Assembly (NCBI GenBank): GCA_014905825.1
Contig: JACGCN010000003.1
Location: 1,302,001-1,366,000, forward strand
Direction of reading: 5' to 3'
DNA: 64,000 nt
DNA from: Lyophyllum atratum
Taxonomy: Eukaryota > Basidiomycota > Agaricomycetes > Agaricales > Lyophyllaceae
In this document: one piece after another, positions 33,152 through 45,505 of the stretch
How positions within the stretch are numbered: the first letter of the stretch is position 1
How the letters are laid out: each line of letters begins with the position of its first letter
Translations under genes and position numbers: made by a program
Notes under the pieces: generated by a model
The model's input: the letters and a program-made list of their open reading frames with translations, nothing else
What the model was told of the DNA's origin: nothing
Database searches by the model: none

Positions 33152-35623
33152 TCATATGTGCCGCTGTGAGTGTGCAGCCTTCAAACGTCCGTTCCAATTA
33201 CCGGGCCCGAAGCCGCGGTCCTTGCCCAGCGCCTGATCTACAACGTGCATCATGGCCAGGACTTTCTCCTCCTCCCACTTCTTGCCCACTATTTGGATGC
33301 CGACGGGCATACCGGCACACTCCGCTGGGTTGTACAGAGGTTTCTTGCCAGCGTAAAGCCCTGTCGCGAAGAGCTGCGAGCCGAGGTTGGGGCCTTTCCT
33401 CCACTCATCCGTGACTTGATCCTTCACTGGGTCCACACGCGTGACAGGAAGACATCCTGCTGGAGCGTCCAAGACATTGTACAGAACGGTGGATGCAGCC
33501 AGACCGGAAAAGTTGTCGCAACCACTGCATGCAGCTCATTAATCTGTCCGTTACTTCGCTTATGGGTATATCTACATACCCGTTAGGGAGCTGTGGCACG
33601 GCCTGCACAGGCGCGATAATTGCATCGAAGTTATATTTGTTCCACACCTAAGGAGTACTAATGATCAGACTGATTGAGGCTGTTATTCTCAATAGATGTC
33701 ATACCTCAATGTTGAAAGATCTGACGAAAGCATCTCGCTCTGCAACAAGCTCTGTATACTCGCCTACAGTGCGCACTCTGGCAGATCTGACCATGTTCGC
33801 AAACACTGGGTCATGGAAGAATGTCTCTACCACCCAAGCAGCGAAAGTCCGCACGAATGCTACGGCCGTTCCTGAGTAACAATTTATAGGCGGTGATCGC
33901 TGGCACTCACAGTACATCTTGGGGCCCATTGTCACCAAGGACAGACTTGTTTCCTAATTGAACGGGTCGTATCAATATTTACCGTCATTGAGACATCAAA
34001 ATAGGACTGTCTACCTTGGTATCAGGCCCTAAATGGCTGAGCATCTTTTTGTACCCGTCCGCAGATGAGAGGCCGACCAAAATGTTGAACGCTTCGGAAA
34101 CTGGATCAATGAGGGAAACCAAGTCATTATCCTGTGCGTATGCCTGAACGGTGAAAGGGGGGACTCGCCACCAGGCACATTAAACTCAATGCACTCATGA
34201 CCTTGCTTCTTAAGAGCTTCGACGGTCTCTAGAACGGCGCGTTCACATGCTGGAGACGCCTTGGCATGGTTATCTGTACTCCGAAATGTCAGATTGAAAA
34301 GAAAGTGTGTATGGCGTGAACTAGTGACCTGAGGTGTAATAGCCGAAGCGCAGCTTGGGAGGGAGCGTGACTTCACGGTATGGTAAAGGAGGAACACTTT
34401 GATCATGGCTTTGGACGCCCATGAACTGCCGAGAAACCAATTGCAAGTCGTCAATAGAGCTTATCAAAACAAGAATGAGGACCCGTCTTGAACTTGGAAT
34501 GGGATATCACTCACCGACTCATCGGCCCGACCACGGTCTTGATCCCCTCGAATCCGGGGACAGGGCCTGGTAAACGGTCAGGCTGATGGGCAGTCGCTAA
34601 GGACGTTCGCAAACATACCACGAGAGCCGAAGGTACTGAACCTCGCCGTAGAAGGTTTAAGAGAGTATATTCCGCAGTAAGCGGCGGGTATACGGAGACT
34701 CCCTCCGATGTCACTGCCAATACCTATGGCAGAGCCATCCATTGCAAGGAGCGCAGCCTCCCCGCCGGAGCTGCCTCCACTGGTATATTTATCGTTGTAG
34801 GGATTGGTTGTACGACCCCAGAGAGCATTCTTGCACTCGAAGGCGAACATCGTCTGAGGGACATTAGTCTTCACGAACAGGACCGCGCCAGCCGCGAGGA
34901 ATTGAGCCACAAGCTGACGGGATGTAAGTCGAAGTAAATCATCAGCGCCGATAGAGATGTTACTCACATCGGCATTGGTCGTTGCAGGATTATTCGCCCA
35001 CTGCGAAAACCCTATAGTGGTATCGTAGCCAATAATGTCAACTGTCAATCAAGTACATCAGTGGCACTGGACATAAACATGTGGAACCGAATTTACACTG
35101 GTCCTTGAAACTCGTCTGACGAATGCAAAAAGTCAAAATTGAGCGCCTACTTAGGAACTATTGTGAGAGGGTGACCGACCGGCACACCGTGTAGAGGTCC
35201 TCGCAGCTTCTTGGTGGACGCAAATTCATGATCTAACTCCTGGGCTTGTGCGCGGGCCCATTCGAACATCACTATTCAGAAATTTCGAATCATACGACCA
35301 GACCTAAGCATTCGGAGACAAACCTTCCGTGAGGCAATTTGTCGTCGCGTGTGCGTATGCAGCTCGGGTAATGTACGCTTCCACTACCTCTGACGCGGTC
35401 CATTCACCTTTCTCGATGCGGGCGACGATCTGAGTAGCTGTTTTACGCGATACACGTCACCGGAGAGTGTGGAAATGACGGTGAACGACTCGCCTGTAGC
35501 ATCCGTGAACTGATCATGGTCGGAAGATATAGTCGGAGGTGTTACGACACTGGCGAGAGCCTGCTTCTGCTGAGCGCGCTTCGAGTTAATGATTGAATGG
35601 TTGGAGGGGGAGAATGGCCACAT
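33152..35623 (-). CDS. Amidase (amidase-signature family, acetamidase-like)
   Basis: About 14 exons on the minus strand can be joined from ATG 35623 (MWPFSPSNHS) to TGA 33152. The catalytic set is present: the lysine in HGVPTSFKDQ, the cis-serine in YTSGGSSGGEAALL and the nucleophile serine in GSDIGGSLRIPAAYCG. VKTNVPQTMFAFEC and GFEGIKTVVGPMSR are further family signatures, and the C-terminus ends with GMPVGIQIVGKKWEEEKVL. These enzymes hydrolyse amides to acid and ammonia, for example acetamide use as a nitrogen source. First exon 35623-35480 and second 35429-35324 are certain; the exon carrying the lysine is only about 19 nt. No stop or frameshift is seen, so the gene appears functional. 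The substrate cannot be told from sequence. Confidence 0.88.
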
Positions 35624-36647
35624 CTTGCTGGGGCAGTCTATAGCTTGGGCTGCTCTGAAATCCCTGCCTTGGAAATTTGATGTCTATATGATGTTGTGAT
35701 GAATTAGCACGCTGCACAAGGGCCGTACAGACCGTGGAATATTAAAATGATGTTGTGACTGACAGAGACATGGCTTGTCCCCAAGTGGCAGGTAAATGAA
35801 ACCCTTCCAAGGGAACGAGGATCACGCCGGCGGGGGTCCCGGCTCCAGCTGTCAGTCAGCCGGTGCGATCGGTGATGGTACCTCTCGCTTCTCGAATAAG
35901 CTCTCTTCAGCACTTCGAATGTAAATCCTTCCTCTTCTAAGCAGAACATCATATAAGGGCCCCTCAGCCGAGCTCTCTCCCTGACCTATGGATTCTGTCA
36001 ACCCAGTGCGCCTTTGCCGACGGTATCGCTTAGACAAGCATACCTGGGTGGTATGGAGAATACACCCCTTCAACCTCGACGGTCTGACATGCACTGTGTA
36101 TATGGGGCGGCGCAAATAATACTTCGATACACGTCTCCTTTCCTCATCAGATGAACCACGCCCACTTTCTGCGCAGATGGACTTGAACATGGATCCCGCC
36201 GGAATCTCTCATTGCTAGGAATAACTTTTCAAGTCACAATATGGGATCCCTGAGGGCCATGGTGACATGGGTAACCTGTATCAGACGGTATAACTCCCCG
36301 AGCTATCCCGCCAGGACAGTCCAGAACAAAAGGGCGAACTTTCAGCTGCTCAAAGGCCGTCTATATGATGCTAAATCCGCAGTGAATTCGATACCTAGTC
36401 AGTCGAGCTAGTGATATTGGTTGCGGAGGGGATGACGGAAGTGACGGAAGTGACGGACTCGGACTAAACATGACCCGCAGAATTACCGCAAGGAGGCTAC
36501 CCTGCAACTTTCCATCTTTGAATCTTTCTAAAGACGACACGCCTCCACACGCCACACGTTCACCACGGGATGATACCAGACAAAATTCCCACCGTCGGCG
36601 GTCGGAAGACAAGCCTGCCTCCGTTGAAGAAGCATATGATGTATGTA
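35624..36647. other. Upstream region of the amidase gene, no gene supported
   Basis: About 1 kb. Minus-strand frames at 35704-35952 and 35852-36190 have no recognisable domain, and their codon use is not convincing. Nothing else is seen. Confidence 0.4.
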
Positions 36648-36830
36648 CAGTCGAATCTGTCATAACCCATAGCTGTAATATTAACCCATAATCTGCTATA
36701 ACGCATAGGTTTCAGCTCCCACCGACTTACAGAGCTTACCCTATAATCACCTCTCTTATAACCCATAATCTGTGATAACCCATAGCTTTTGGCTTCCGCC
36801 GACTGCAATGGGTCAAGGCGGAGTTGGCTG
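36648..36830. mobile_element. MITE-like element with TA target duplication
   Basis: A 183-bp segment starts CAGTCGAATCTG and ends with an imperfect inverted copy (its reverse begins CAGCCAACTCCG). About 16 of the first 23 positions match, with mostly transition differences, and TA flanks both ends (36646-36647 and 36831-36832). TA duplication and CAG-starting ends are typical of the Tc1/mariner-pogo superfamily. There is no coding capacity, so it is a non-autonomous copy. Inside, a ~65-bp motif with taacccataatctg and taacccatag is present twice as diverged direct repeats (about 36660-36727 and 36745-36805). Confidence 0.7.
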
Positions 36831-37502
36831 TATATGTAACAGTCTCCGGGTAACATCCTACCGTCCTCTCTGACACCTCATGTCTTCGACCTTCGGGACG
36901 CTTCAACACCCAAGGCTCATCACCTCTGCGACGAGCATACCACGGGATCCACCCTGATCCACCCCTTCCTAACCAGTCCTACCGGTTGGAACCGTTCAGC
37001 GCCTTTCAGGAGATAAGATAACTCTAACGGTATGGACATACATACTTATCTGTCCACCATCTCATACGTTTCCGTTAATAGAATCATTCCTCAAAAGTCA
37101 TAGCAGGCGAAATTCAGTCAGGTGGTGATTGTGTTTTCAATTGATTCTAGCCTTTGGAGGCACTGATACCTGCGGGTGGTTCAGCTTTGGTTCAGCGGCG
37201 TTGGAGCTCTGTGTCACCACAAGCCACCAGGCACCGTTCCACAAAACCCCTTGTAAGTATGTCGTCCGCCTCTTATTGCGGGCCGCAGGAAGCCGCTTTA
37301 GGGTTGTTGTCCAAAGCCTTTGATGCCATCACCAAAATTGCTCAACCACGGACCTATTTAATGATCGATCTCCACGGTCCTGCATCCTCGAATCTCTGTT
37401 CTACAAAATCGAGTTTCGCAGGCTTTGCGCCCGGTACGTCTTGCTCAGCATATAGAAAATTGCGACAGAAGTTAATCAAGTTTCTCCCTCCAGTCGATTG
37501 TC
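36831..37502. other. Upstream region of the SLC35F-type gene
   Basis: About 670 bp to the next start codon with no supported gene; short open frames at 37129-37516 overlap each other and lack known domains. It probably contains the promoter and leader of the transporter. Confidence 0.4.
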
Positions 37503-39394
37503 ATGTCTGTTGCTAGCCACCGGAACGACGACATGAAGAAGACCGAGTCCCTCATCGAGGTTGACCGCCCTGTATCTCTTGATCTGGGTCATACCATCCC
37601 CAGTCGTCCTCCGATGATCTATAACTCTCCAAAGGCCTTCATACAGAGCTTTGGACGGCGCATGAAGAGCATTTGGACCCCCCGCTTCGCCTGGGCACTC
37701 TTTTGTGGACAGCTTGTCTCCCTGTGTATCACTTGCACCAACGTCACCACAACCGAGCTGGTGAGCCGGAACTGGGCACTCCCTACCACACAGACCTTTT
37801 TCTTGTGCGTAAGATCATGCTCTACGATATCAGACTCGCCGGCGCTTACTACTTGCACACAGATACTTTTCTTTATTCGCGATCTATACACCTTACACAA
37901 TATACCAATGTGCGTTTCTCGCGATAAAATATTTGCGTGGTACTGATTGTGGCTTCAGATGGGTTCAGAGGCTGGGGAAACATGGTGCTTCGAGATGGAT
38001 GGAAATGTACGTTGGTAATCGATGGATCTGACTTAGCGCCAAGACTGATTCCACCCCTGCCGACAGATTTTATTTTGGCTGCATGTGATGTTGAAGGAAA
38101 CTTTCTTGTGGTCAAGGTACGTACTTAAACTTATAAAAATGACGGTTTTGCATCTAAGACGGTCCAGGCATACCAATATACGGATTTACTATCGTGCATG
38201 TTACTGGACGCGTGAGTTTTGCCTCGCCAGCATATTCTTCCCTTTTTTCCTTCTCACACCTGTATATCCAGCTGGGCAATACCCGTTTGCATGTTCTTTT
38301 CCTGGGTCTACATGCGCCCCAGATACCACTGGACCCAGATTTTAGTAAGTTCTAACGGCATCGATAGATATTTTTTCCTTACAAGATTTTAGGGCGTCCT
38401 TATTTGTGTTGCTGGCCTCGGGCTGCTAGTTGCCTCTGACCAGATTACCGATAAGGACTGGTCGGCGCTCAACCGAGCGAAAGGTGATGGCTTCATGATT
38501 GCTGGAGCAACGCTATACGGATTTAGTGGGCATCGTATACTTTTCATGTGGCACAGGGCTAATGTTTTCGTCCTACAGCGAACGCGACGGAGGAGTTTTT
38601 CGTCAGGAAGCGTCCTCTCTACGAGGTATGCCTTTATCATATCCACCATACCCAGGGACTGAATCTAGGATAATAAGGTTGTCGGTCAACTTGGGTTGTA
38701 CGGAACTCTCATTAATGGAATCCAAGCCGCCGGGCTGGAGCACAATGGGATGAAGCTTGCTTCCTGGAACCGCATGACAAGTAAAGCACGTTCCCCTCGG
38801 AAGTTGCTTCTGCTAACCATTGCATTTTCGTCCAGTCGGTCTTCTGGTAGCCTACACGGGAGGTTTGTTGAAATCCTCATATGTGGATGCTGTTGAATCT
38901 TTCTGATCTTCTCGGTTTAGCTATGTTTATTCTGTACACCGTTGCTCCCATGCTCTATCGTCTGGCATCGTCTACGTACTATAACCTCAGCCTGCTTTCC
39001 AGCGATTTCTGGGGGCTTCTCTTCGGTATGTAATTATATCTCTGGCTACTTGTGCTTATGCTAATTCGGGCTCTGCTGTTAGGACTGTTCCTCTACGTAA
39101 GATTAGATTATACTTGACATCTTTGCGGCCTTGGTTCACGAGTTTTCACAGCACTACCACCCGTACTGGCTTTACTTTGTCGCGTTTGTTGTCATTATCG
39201 CTGGTCTTATCACTTACTTCTGGTACTCAACGCGTAAGTGTCTGCTATCATTTATACAAGACGTTGTCCATACTAAAATCCACCGCTTAGCCGAAGAGCA
39301 AGGAGATACAAACCCTACCGTCCCTTCGTACGTCAATAAACGAGGGGCCACTGAGAATGCTCTGGGTTCTGCCCCACATGGAAGCCTGGCTTGA
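37503..39394 (+). CDS. SLC35F-family membrane transporter (DUF914)
   Basis: Fourteen exons (37503-37804, 37863-37909, 37959-38006, 38067-38116, 38168-38211, 38272-38344, 38393-38525, 38579-38625, 38678-38780, 38836-38862, 38921-39025, 39083-39096, 39152-39233, 39291-39394) give 392 residues. The N-terminus is cytosolic; about ten membrane spans follow. Family signatures include FAWALFCGQLVSLCIT, TTQTFFLYFSLFAIYTPY, AACDVEGNFLVVKAYQYT, LLSCMLLDAWAIPV and GFMIAGATLYGF, then NATEEFFVRKRPLYE. This is the SLC35F1/F2/F6 branch of the drug/metabolite transporter superfamily; substrates are poorly known. One exon is only 14 nt. The C-terminal ~45 residues are hydrophilic. All splice phases agree. Confidence 0.9.
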
Positions 39395-39698
39395 GAGCTG
39401 TGCTGGAACGAGATTTGATTATTATATCTATGTCTTTTACGACCTGAGAGGATGATATGAATTATGCTTTGACAATGTACAATGTTAAGGATGGAGTAAA
39501 ATGATGGAAATATACAGTAATGAGCGAGGTAACGACGATGAGAGTAGATGATGACATCGAAAGTCGGACAGGGGGTAAGCTGGGTTCGATAAGGGCATGA
39601 CGGGAGGAGCAGGGTGATGGAAATGACAACGATGAATGGGGTGACGAGAATGAGGCTCAAGGATAGATGAACAAACGGAGAGGATGGGACGGGTTTAA
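39395..39698. other. Convergent 3' region
   Basis: About 300 bp between two stop codons on opposite strands, probably 3' UTRs. Nothing else is seen. Confidence 0.4.
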
Positions 39699-40263
39699 TC
39701 AAACAAGGCGCGGAGGGTTCTTCCGTTCCTCCTCCATTTTCTTGTCGCGCTCTGCCCGGTGTTCTGCAAGTTTCTGCAACGTAGAGGTCAGTGGTTATCC
39801 CGGCATTGCTAGAACACGGGCATACAGCTTTCAGAACTTCGACAGTCGTCAAAACAGTGTCAAGGGTTGCTTCCGATAATTCCGCCAACTAGAACCCAAT
39901 GCTTAGCACCATCCACTCGTGTACATGGACTGCTCAGACGTCACTCACTTTATCACCGGCAGACTGACTGAGTTCCGCCACGCGCTGCTTCTCCTCATCC
40001 CAGTCATTATTGCTTACTTCCGCCGGCGGTATTCCATTGATCGCCCTCGTCACTCGGCGTGTGCTCCAAGGGTCCGGATCGGAATGTGATGAGAGGACGG
40101 GCGGCTGGACAGGAGCGCGGATGCAGTGGTGATTCGACCCGCCATGTCGTCCCTCTTTGTGCTTGATCCACCAGGTCGCGGTAGCAGCACCAATGAAAAA
40201 CCAGATGAGGCGGCTTGGTCCGCGATGCCAGTGCCAGTGCGGGCCAGAGCTGTAGGGATGCAT
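39699..40263 (-). CDS. Small single-span membrane protein of unknown function (150 aa)
   Basis: Three exons on the minus strand (40263-39949, 39888-39826, 39773-39699) give 150 residues. The N-terminus is HWHWHRGPSRL followed by one membrane span (IWFFIGAATATWW) and then a hydrophilic, charged region: HKEGRHGGSNHHC, DPDPWSTRRVTRAINGIPP, NDWDEEKQRVAELSQ and a helical tail KLAEHRAERDKKMEEERKNP. The start at MHPYSSGPHW was preferred to an upstream in-frame ATG (40494) because it puts the span close to the N-terminus. I do not recognise the family; it might be a mitochondrial or ER tail-out protein. Two introns of 60 and 52 nt have good borders and keep the frame. Confidence 0.65.
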
Positions 40264-41408
40264 TTGAGTAGAGTGCGTTGAGATGCGTAGAAGGGGAATT
40301 TGTTGGTGGACATGTCTGGAGTTCTGAGTTTTATGGGTGTCATTGAGGACACGAATCCCATCGGCGGGACTGACACCGCGTATGCGCTGCGGCTCGGGAT
40401 TGAGATGACCGGCGCCGAGGGGACGCGTCTGGTCACGTGAACATCGGAATGGCTTGGTGGCGACGACGTTCGGCGACGGCAAGAACTGTGGCAAGGAACG
40501 CTTTATAAGACGTCAGCGCGATTCCCTTTGAGTGGCTGGTCCTCGTTTAGATCATGCCAAGGCTCCATAGTCAGACGAAAACATCCACGCTGTTTTCCTG
40601 AGAGGACAGGAAGACGAGCGATATTCTACTAGTAGATCTTGCGCGTTCGATGAGCTTGAGGAAACCGCATATTGGGCGAACACGACGGAATTCATATCAT
40701 ACTGCGCACCCCGGCTTCGGGAAGAGAATTATTCAGTGAATGGATATTATTCTGATTAAGACGATGGTACATGGTGGTATAAGGAAGGAAGGAGGGACGA
40801 CCTTTTAAAAAAAGCAAAAAGAGGTTAGCTGACATTCGAAGACGCGCTGACGAGATGAAAATGAAAGAGAATCAGCTGGCTGTTCTTAGTATTTTGTATA
40901 TGTTTTTCTCCATCGCCAATGGCTCCAGAGATTGGTGTATGATTCACATCATGCAAGTCGAGACGCAACGAAATGGAGAATCTACTCACTTTGAATAGGT
41001 GTAAAATTGTGGAGAAACTTTCTATAATGATTGACAATCTGTGGAAGAGAACGCAGTTAGCATTAGGCCTGTTCGATGTGTTTAGAAGAGAGGTCAGAGG
41101 TGCAACGATTTGGCTGTGTGCTCTGCCGATCGTCAACGCGTTAAGCTACGACTGGGGCGGCAAGGAAATCATCACAGAGATCAAAGGGACACATAAACTC
41201 ACCAGCAGATACAAAAGGTTCGGTTGTTGGTGAAGGCAAGGTGAAGAAGAAAAACGCGGATTTTTTTATGGATGGTTGCCATCAATGTTGTGGCTTATTT
41301 GTAGCCCGAGAAGCGACTGCGTGGCGTGGGAACCGGAGAAAGGATATTGGTCATCCTGACTTGTTTGTCTTCCGTACGCTCCTTGGCTTGCAACGCTCTC
41401 GAGGTATA
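40264..41408. promoter_or_regulatory. Divergent upstream region, small membrane protein / SF3B1
   Basis: About 1.1 kb, AT-rich in the middle (40720-41050). Short frames (40825-41136 minus, 40973-41233 plus) show no domain. The long frame that starts at 41241 runs into SF3B1, but its first part looks like leader, so 41409 is taken as the start. No RNA gene recognised. Confidence 0.4.
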
Positions 41409-44400
41409 ATGTCTCCACCCGGCTCACCCAGATTGATAGACTCCTACACAGCTCCGAAGGATGTCCTTCAAGAATTCGCCGACCTCGCGGAGGAAGAAGA
41501 TATCGACCCATTCGCTGAGACAGCCTCTAAACGACAAATCGCCGCCCGACAGTCAGACTACCACAATCGTCGTTTCGGCCGCGTAGCTGTTGAAAGTGCG
41601 GATGCGTTTCAGGACAAAACCGAGGATGGAAAGGAGCTGGGAGGGTACAAGGATGCCATGCGGTTGTCGAGGTTGGAGCAGGAGGAGGCTAGGGTGAAGC
41701 GGGCAATTGAAGAAAAGGAGAGGAAAGACCGGGAGGAAGGGAAGATGAAGATGGACCTGGACAAAACCCCGCCCGCTGCCGAGATTGAAGATGTTGCGAG
41801 GGAACTTGCTGCAGCGAAGGAGCTGGCAAACGCTGCAAAAGAGTTATCTGGTGCCAAACGCAAACGTCGATGGGATATCGCTGAACCAGCCGACGAAAAT
41901 ATCGACCCCAACCAACCCTCCGGAGAGTGGTCTGATAAGGCCCTTGAAGCTTCTGCGCCCAAGAAGCGCCGGTCAAGGTGGGACGCTACACCTGCGGAAG
42001 TCGCTGTCGGGGAAACACCCAAACGTTCTCGTTGGGATCAAACTCCTGTCGCCTCCACTGTGGATGTCCCCATGACTCCAATCATTATGAATGCTCCAGG
42101 CTTTATGCAGGAGGACAAACATAACCGGTACCTCACCGAGGAAGAACTTGACGCCGTCCTTCCCTCCGCTGGTTATGCAATCGTCACACCACCCCCCGGT
42201 TATGCCCCTATGGTCGCCCCTCGTAAACTTATGGCCACTCCCATTACTGAGATTGGGGGCTTCCAAATTCAGGAAAGCTCGGATGCTGCTGCTGCCGCCG
42301 CCGCTGCAGGACTTGCCCCCGAGTTGCCCACCGAAATTCCCGGAGTCGGCAACCTTGCTTTCTTTAAAGCCGAGGACGCCCAGTATTTTGCCAAGATTCT
42401 GAGGGAGGAGGATGAGACTGAGCTCTCAGTCGATGAGATGAAGGAGCGGAAGATTATGCGTTTGCTTCTCAAGATAAAGAATGGGACACCTCCAGTCCGT
42501 AAGACGGCACTCAGGCAGATCACTGATAAAGCTCGCGAGTTCGGCGCTGGTCCCCTTTTTGACAAAATTCTTCCCCTTCTCATGGAGCGTACACTCGAGG
42601 ACCAGGAACGCCATCTCCTGGTGAAGGTCATTGATCGCGTGCTTTACAAGCTCGATGACCTTGTCCGTCCCTATGTTCACAAAATCCTTGTCGTCATCGA
42701 ACCTCTCCTCATTGACGAGGACTACTACGCGCGTGTGGAAGGTCGCGAAATCATCTCCAACCTTTCCAAAGCTGCTGGCCTCGCCCACATGATCTCCACC
42801 ATGCGTCCCGATATTGACCATGCTGACGAGTATGTCCGTAACACCACTGCTCGCGCTTTCTCCGTCGTTGCGTCTGCTCTCGGCATCCCCTCCCTCCTAC
42901 CCTTCCTGAAAGCCGTCTGTCGTTCCAAAAAATCATGGCAGGCCAGACACACTGGTATCCGTATCGTGCAACAGATTGCCATCATGATGGGATGCGCAGT
43001 TCTCCCTCATCTCCGAAATCTAGTGGAATGCATCGCTCATGGTCTGTCAGACGAGCAGCAGAAAGTCAGGACGATGACGGCTTTGGGATTGGCTGCACTC
43101 GCTGAGGCTGCGGCACCTTACGGTATTGAATCCTTCGATAACGTCTTGAAACCATTGTGGTTGGGTATTCGTCTTCACCGTGGCAAGGGTCTAGCGGCGT
43201 TCCTGAAGGCCATCGGATTCATCATCCCTCTCATGGACCCCGAATACGCCTCCTACTACACTAAGGAGGTCACCGTTATTCTTATCCGAGAGTTCCAGAC
43301 ATCGGACGAGGAGATGAAGAAGATTGTTCTGAAGGTCGTCAAGCAGTGTGCTGCCACTGAGGGTGTCACGCCCGGATACATCAAGCAGGACATCCTCCCC
43401 GACTTTTTCAAGGCTTTCTGGGTGCGCCGTATGGCGCTGGACCGACGAAATTACCGTCAGGTCGTCGAAACCACCGTCGAGCTTGCGCAGAAGGCTGGTG
43501 TTGCGGAAATCGTTGGGAGAGTTGTGAACGAGTTGAAGGATGAGGCCGAACCCTACCGAAAGATGGTTATGGAAACCATAACGAAAGTCATTGCGACGCT
43601 CGGAGCATCTGACATCGATGAACGGTTGGAGGTTAGGTTGGTTGATGGAATCATCTATTCCTTCCAGGAGCAGACGACGGAGGATCAGGTCATGTTGGAT
43701 GGTTTCGGAACCGTCGTCAATGCGCTGGGCATCCGCGTCAAGCCATATCTTACGCAAATTGTCTCGACCATCCTATGGCGTCTTAACAACAAGAGTGCGA
43801 AGGTCCGACAACAGGCCGCTGATCTGACGACACGCTTGGCCGTCGTCATCAAGCAGTGCGGTGAAGACCAGCTCCTGAGCAAGCTTGGCCTTGTGCTCTT
43901 CGAACAGCTCGGAGAGGAGTACCCTGACACGCTCGGAAGCATCATCGCCGCTGAAGGTGCCATTGCCAATGTCGTCGGAATGACGCAGATGAATCCCCCA
44001 GTGAAAGATCTTCGTGAGTCCCTTTGTTGGTTAGCTGTCGAAATGATTACTTATTCTTTTATTTTAGTCCCTCGAATGACACCCATCTTGCGAAACAGGC
44101 ACGAGAAAGTGCAAGAAGCGTCTATCAACTTGATTGGCCGTATTGGTGAGTCCTCCGGCGTATCTTGCATTCTCCAGAGCTAATCCGCGTTGCTCGTCTT
44201 TCTAGCCGATCGTGGTGCCGAATTCGTTCCTGCCCGGGAGTGGATGCGTATCTGCTTCGAGTTACTCGACCTCCTCAAGGCACACAAGAAAGGAATCCGT
44301 CGTGCAGCTGTCAACTCGTTCGGTTACATTGCTAAGAGTTTGGGTCCACAAGATGTTCTTTCCGTCCTGCTGACAAATTTGCGAGTTCAAGAACGTCAGA

Positions 44401-45061
44401 GTCGAGTTTGCAGTACCGTCGCCATTGCTATCGTGGCGGAGACTTGTGGTCGTAAGTCCTATTACTTGACACAAATTATACCAGCTGCTGACACTTTTTT
44501 CGTTGCTTTTCAGCTTTCACGTGTATACCGGCGATTTTAAACGAGTACCGAACAGCTGAACTGAACGTACGGACGGGTTGTCTAAAAGCGCTGTCCTTCG
44601 TGTTTGAATACGTTGGGCCACAATCAGCGTACTACTGCGACTCCGTTGTCACCATGCTGGAAGACGCCCTCACAGACCGTGATCTCGTTCATCGACAAAC
44701 GGCGAGCACCATCGTCAAACACTTAGCGCTCGGCGTCGCGGGTCTCGGTTGTGAAGATTCAATGCTACACCTGATGAACCTTGTCTGGCCCAACTGCTTC
44801 GAGACGTCACCCCACGTCATCGGTGCGGTGATGGACGCTGTCGAGGCAATGCGCGTCACACTAGGCCCGGGTGTATTGTTGAGTTACGTGCTACAGGGTC
44901 TCTTCCATCCCGCACGGAAGGTTAGAGAAGTCTATTGGCGCGTTTACAACGCTCTTTACTTGGGTGCGTCGGACGCTATGGTGCCGTTCTACCCAGATCT
45001 CAGCGAGTTGTCTGAGGGGCAGAATGTGTACGATAGGCACCCGCTGCAGGTCTTCATTTAG
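41409..45061 (+). CDS. SF3B1: Splicing factor SF3B subunit 1 (SF3B1 / Hsh155 / Prp10)
   Basis: Four exons (41409-44013, 44068-44145, 44206-44451, 44514-45061) give 1,158 residues, close to fission yeast Prp10. The N-terminal third holds U2AF-ligand-type motifs: [22 protein letters not shown] and [10 protein letters not shown]. The rest is HEAT repeats with very high conservation: [18 protein letters not shown] (containing the lysine that corresponds to human K700), [49 protein letters not shown] and [20 protein letters not shown]. It is the core of the U2 snRNP SF3b complex that clamps the branch-site duplex. The start ATG at 41409 gives [18 protein letters not shown]; the upstream extension is not conserved-looking. 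The 2.6-kb first exon without introns is unusual in this window. Confidence 0.96.
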
Positions 45062-45505
45062 GATTATTTAATTATTACGAGTAGCGTTGAGGTTATCGTT
45101 TTGTATGTATATTTGTTCAACATGATGCGCGTGGACAGACTCCTTGTTCCGACTATGCGTCGTCTCCATAGACGTGTTGCACAAGACACTAGGAATTTCA
45201 AGAGTCGGCCGGTCCACACACCGCGTCGGTATCTATCCGTTCATCCAATCTCTGTCCTTCACATAAGCTCTGTAACTTCATTGTGGTGTGCATAGGGTGA
45301 TAGGATGATGGTACGTCACTACCATGACGAGTACTCGTTGCAGAGTCTTGAACCTTCTGTCGACATATCACAAGGCCACCTCCAGAAAATCCAGTCACGG
45401 AAACAGAACTAAATAATATATCCCGCTGAAAAAAATCTAACATCTGAGAACAAAGCACACGAACAGTACACTATGTACGAAAACTACACCATTCATCTTT
45501 GGCGA
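45062..45505. other. Convergent 3' region
   Basis: About 440 bp between the stops of SF3B1 and AP-1 gamma. No gene is seen; it must contain both 3' UTRs. Confidence 0.45.

Noticed and set aside
35429..35480. GC donor (gcgagt) for the first amidase intron
   Set aside because: It puts the following exon out of frame; the GT donor at 35479 keeps frame and restores FTIVARIEKGEW.
35704..36190. Minus-strand frames upstream of the amidase
   Set aside because: Arginine-rich, no domain, no consistent splice sites.
36660..36805. Telomere-like taaccc repeats
   Set aside because: taaccc occurs only inside taacccata motifs and is not in tandem arrays of TTAGGG type; the MITE explanation fits better.
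40690..40760. Possible snRNA-like hairpin (ccccggcttcggg)
   Set aside because: No match to U1, U2, U4, U5 or U6 core sequences that I could recognise.
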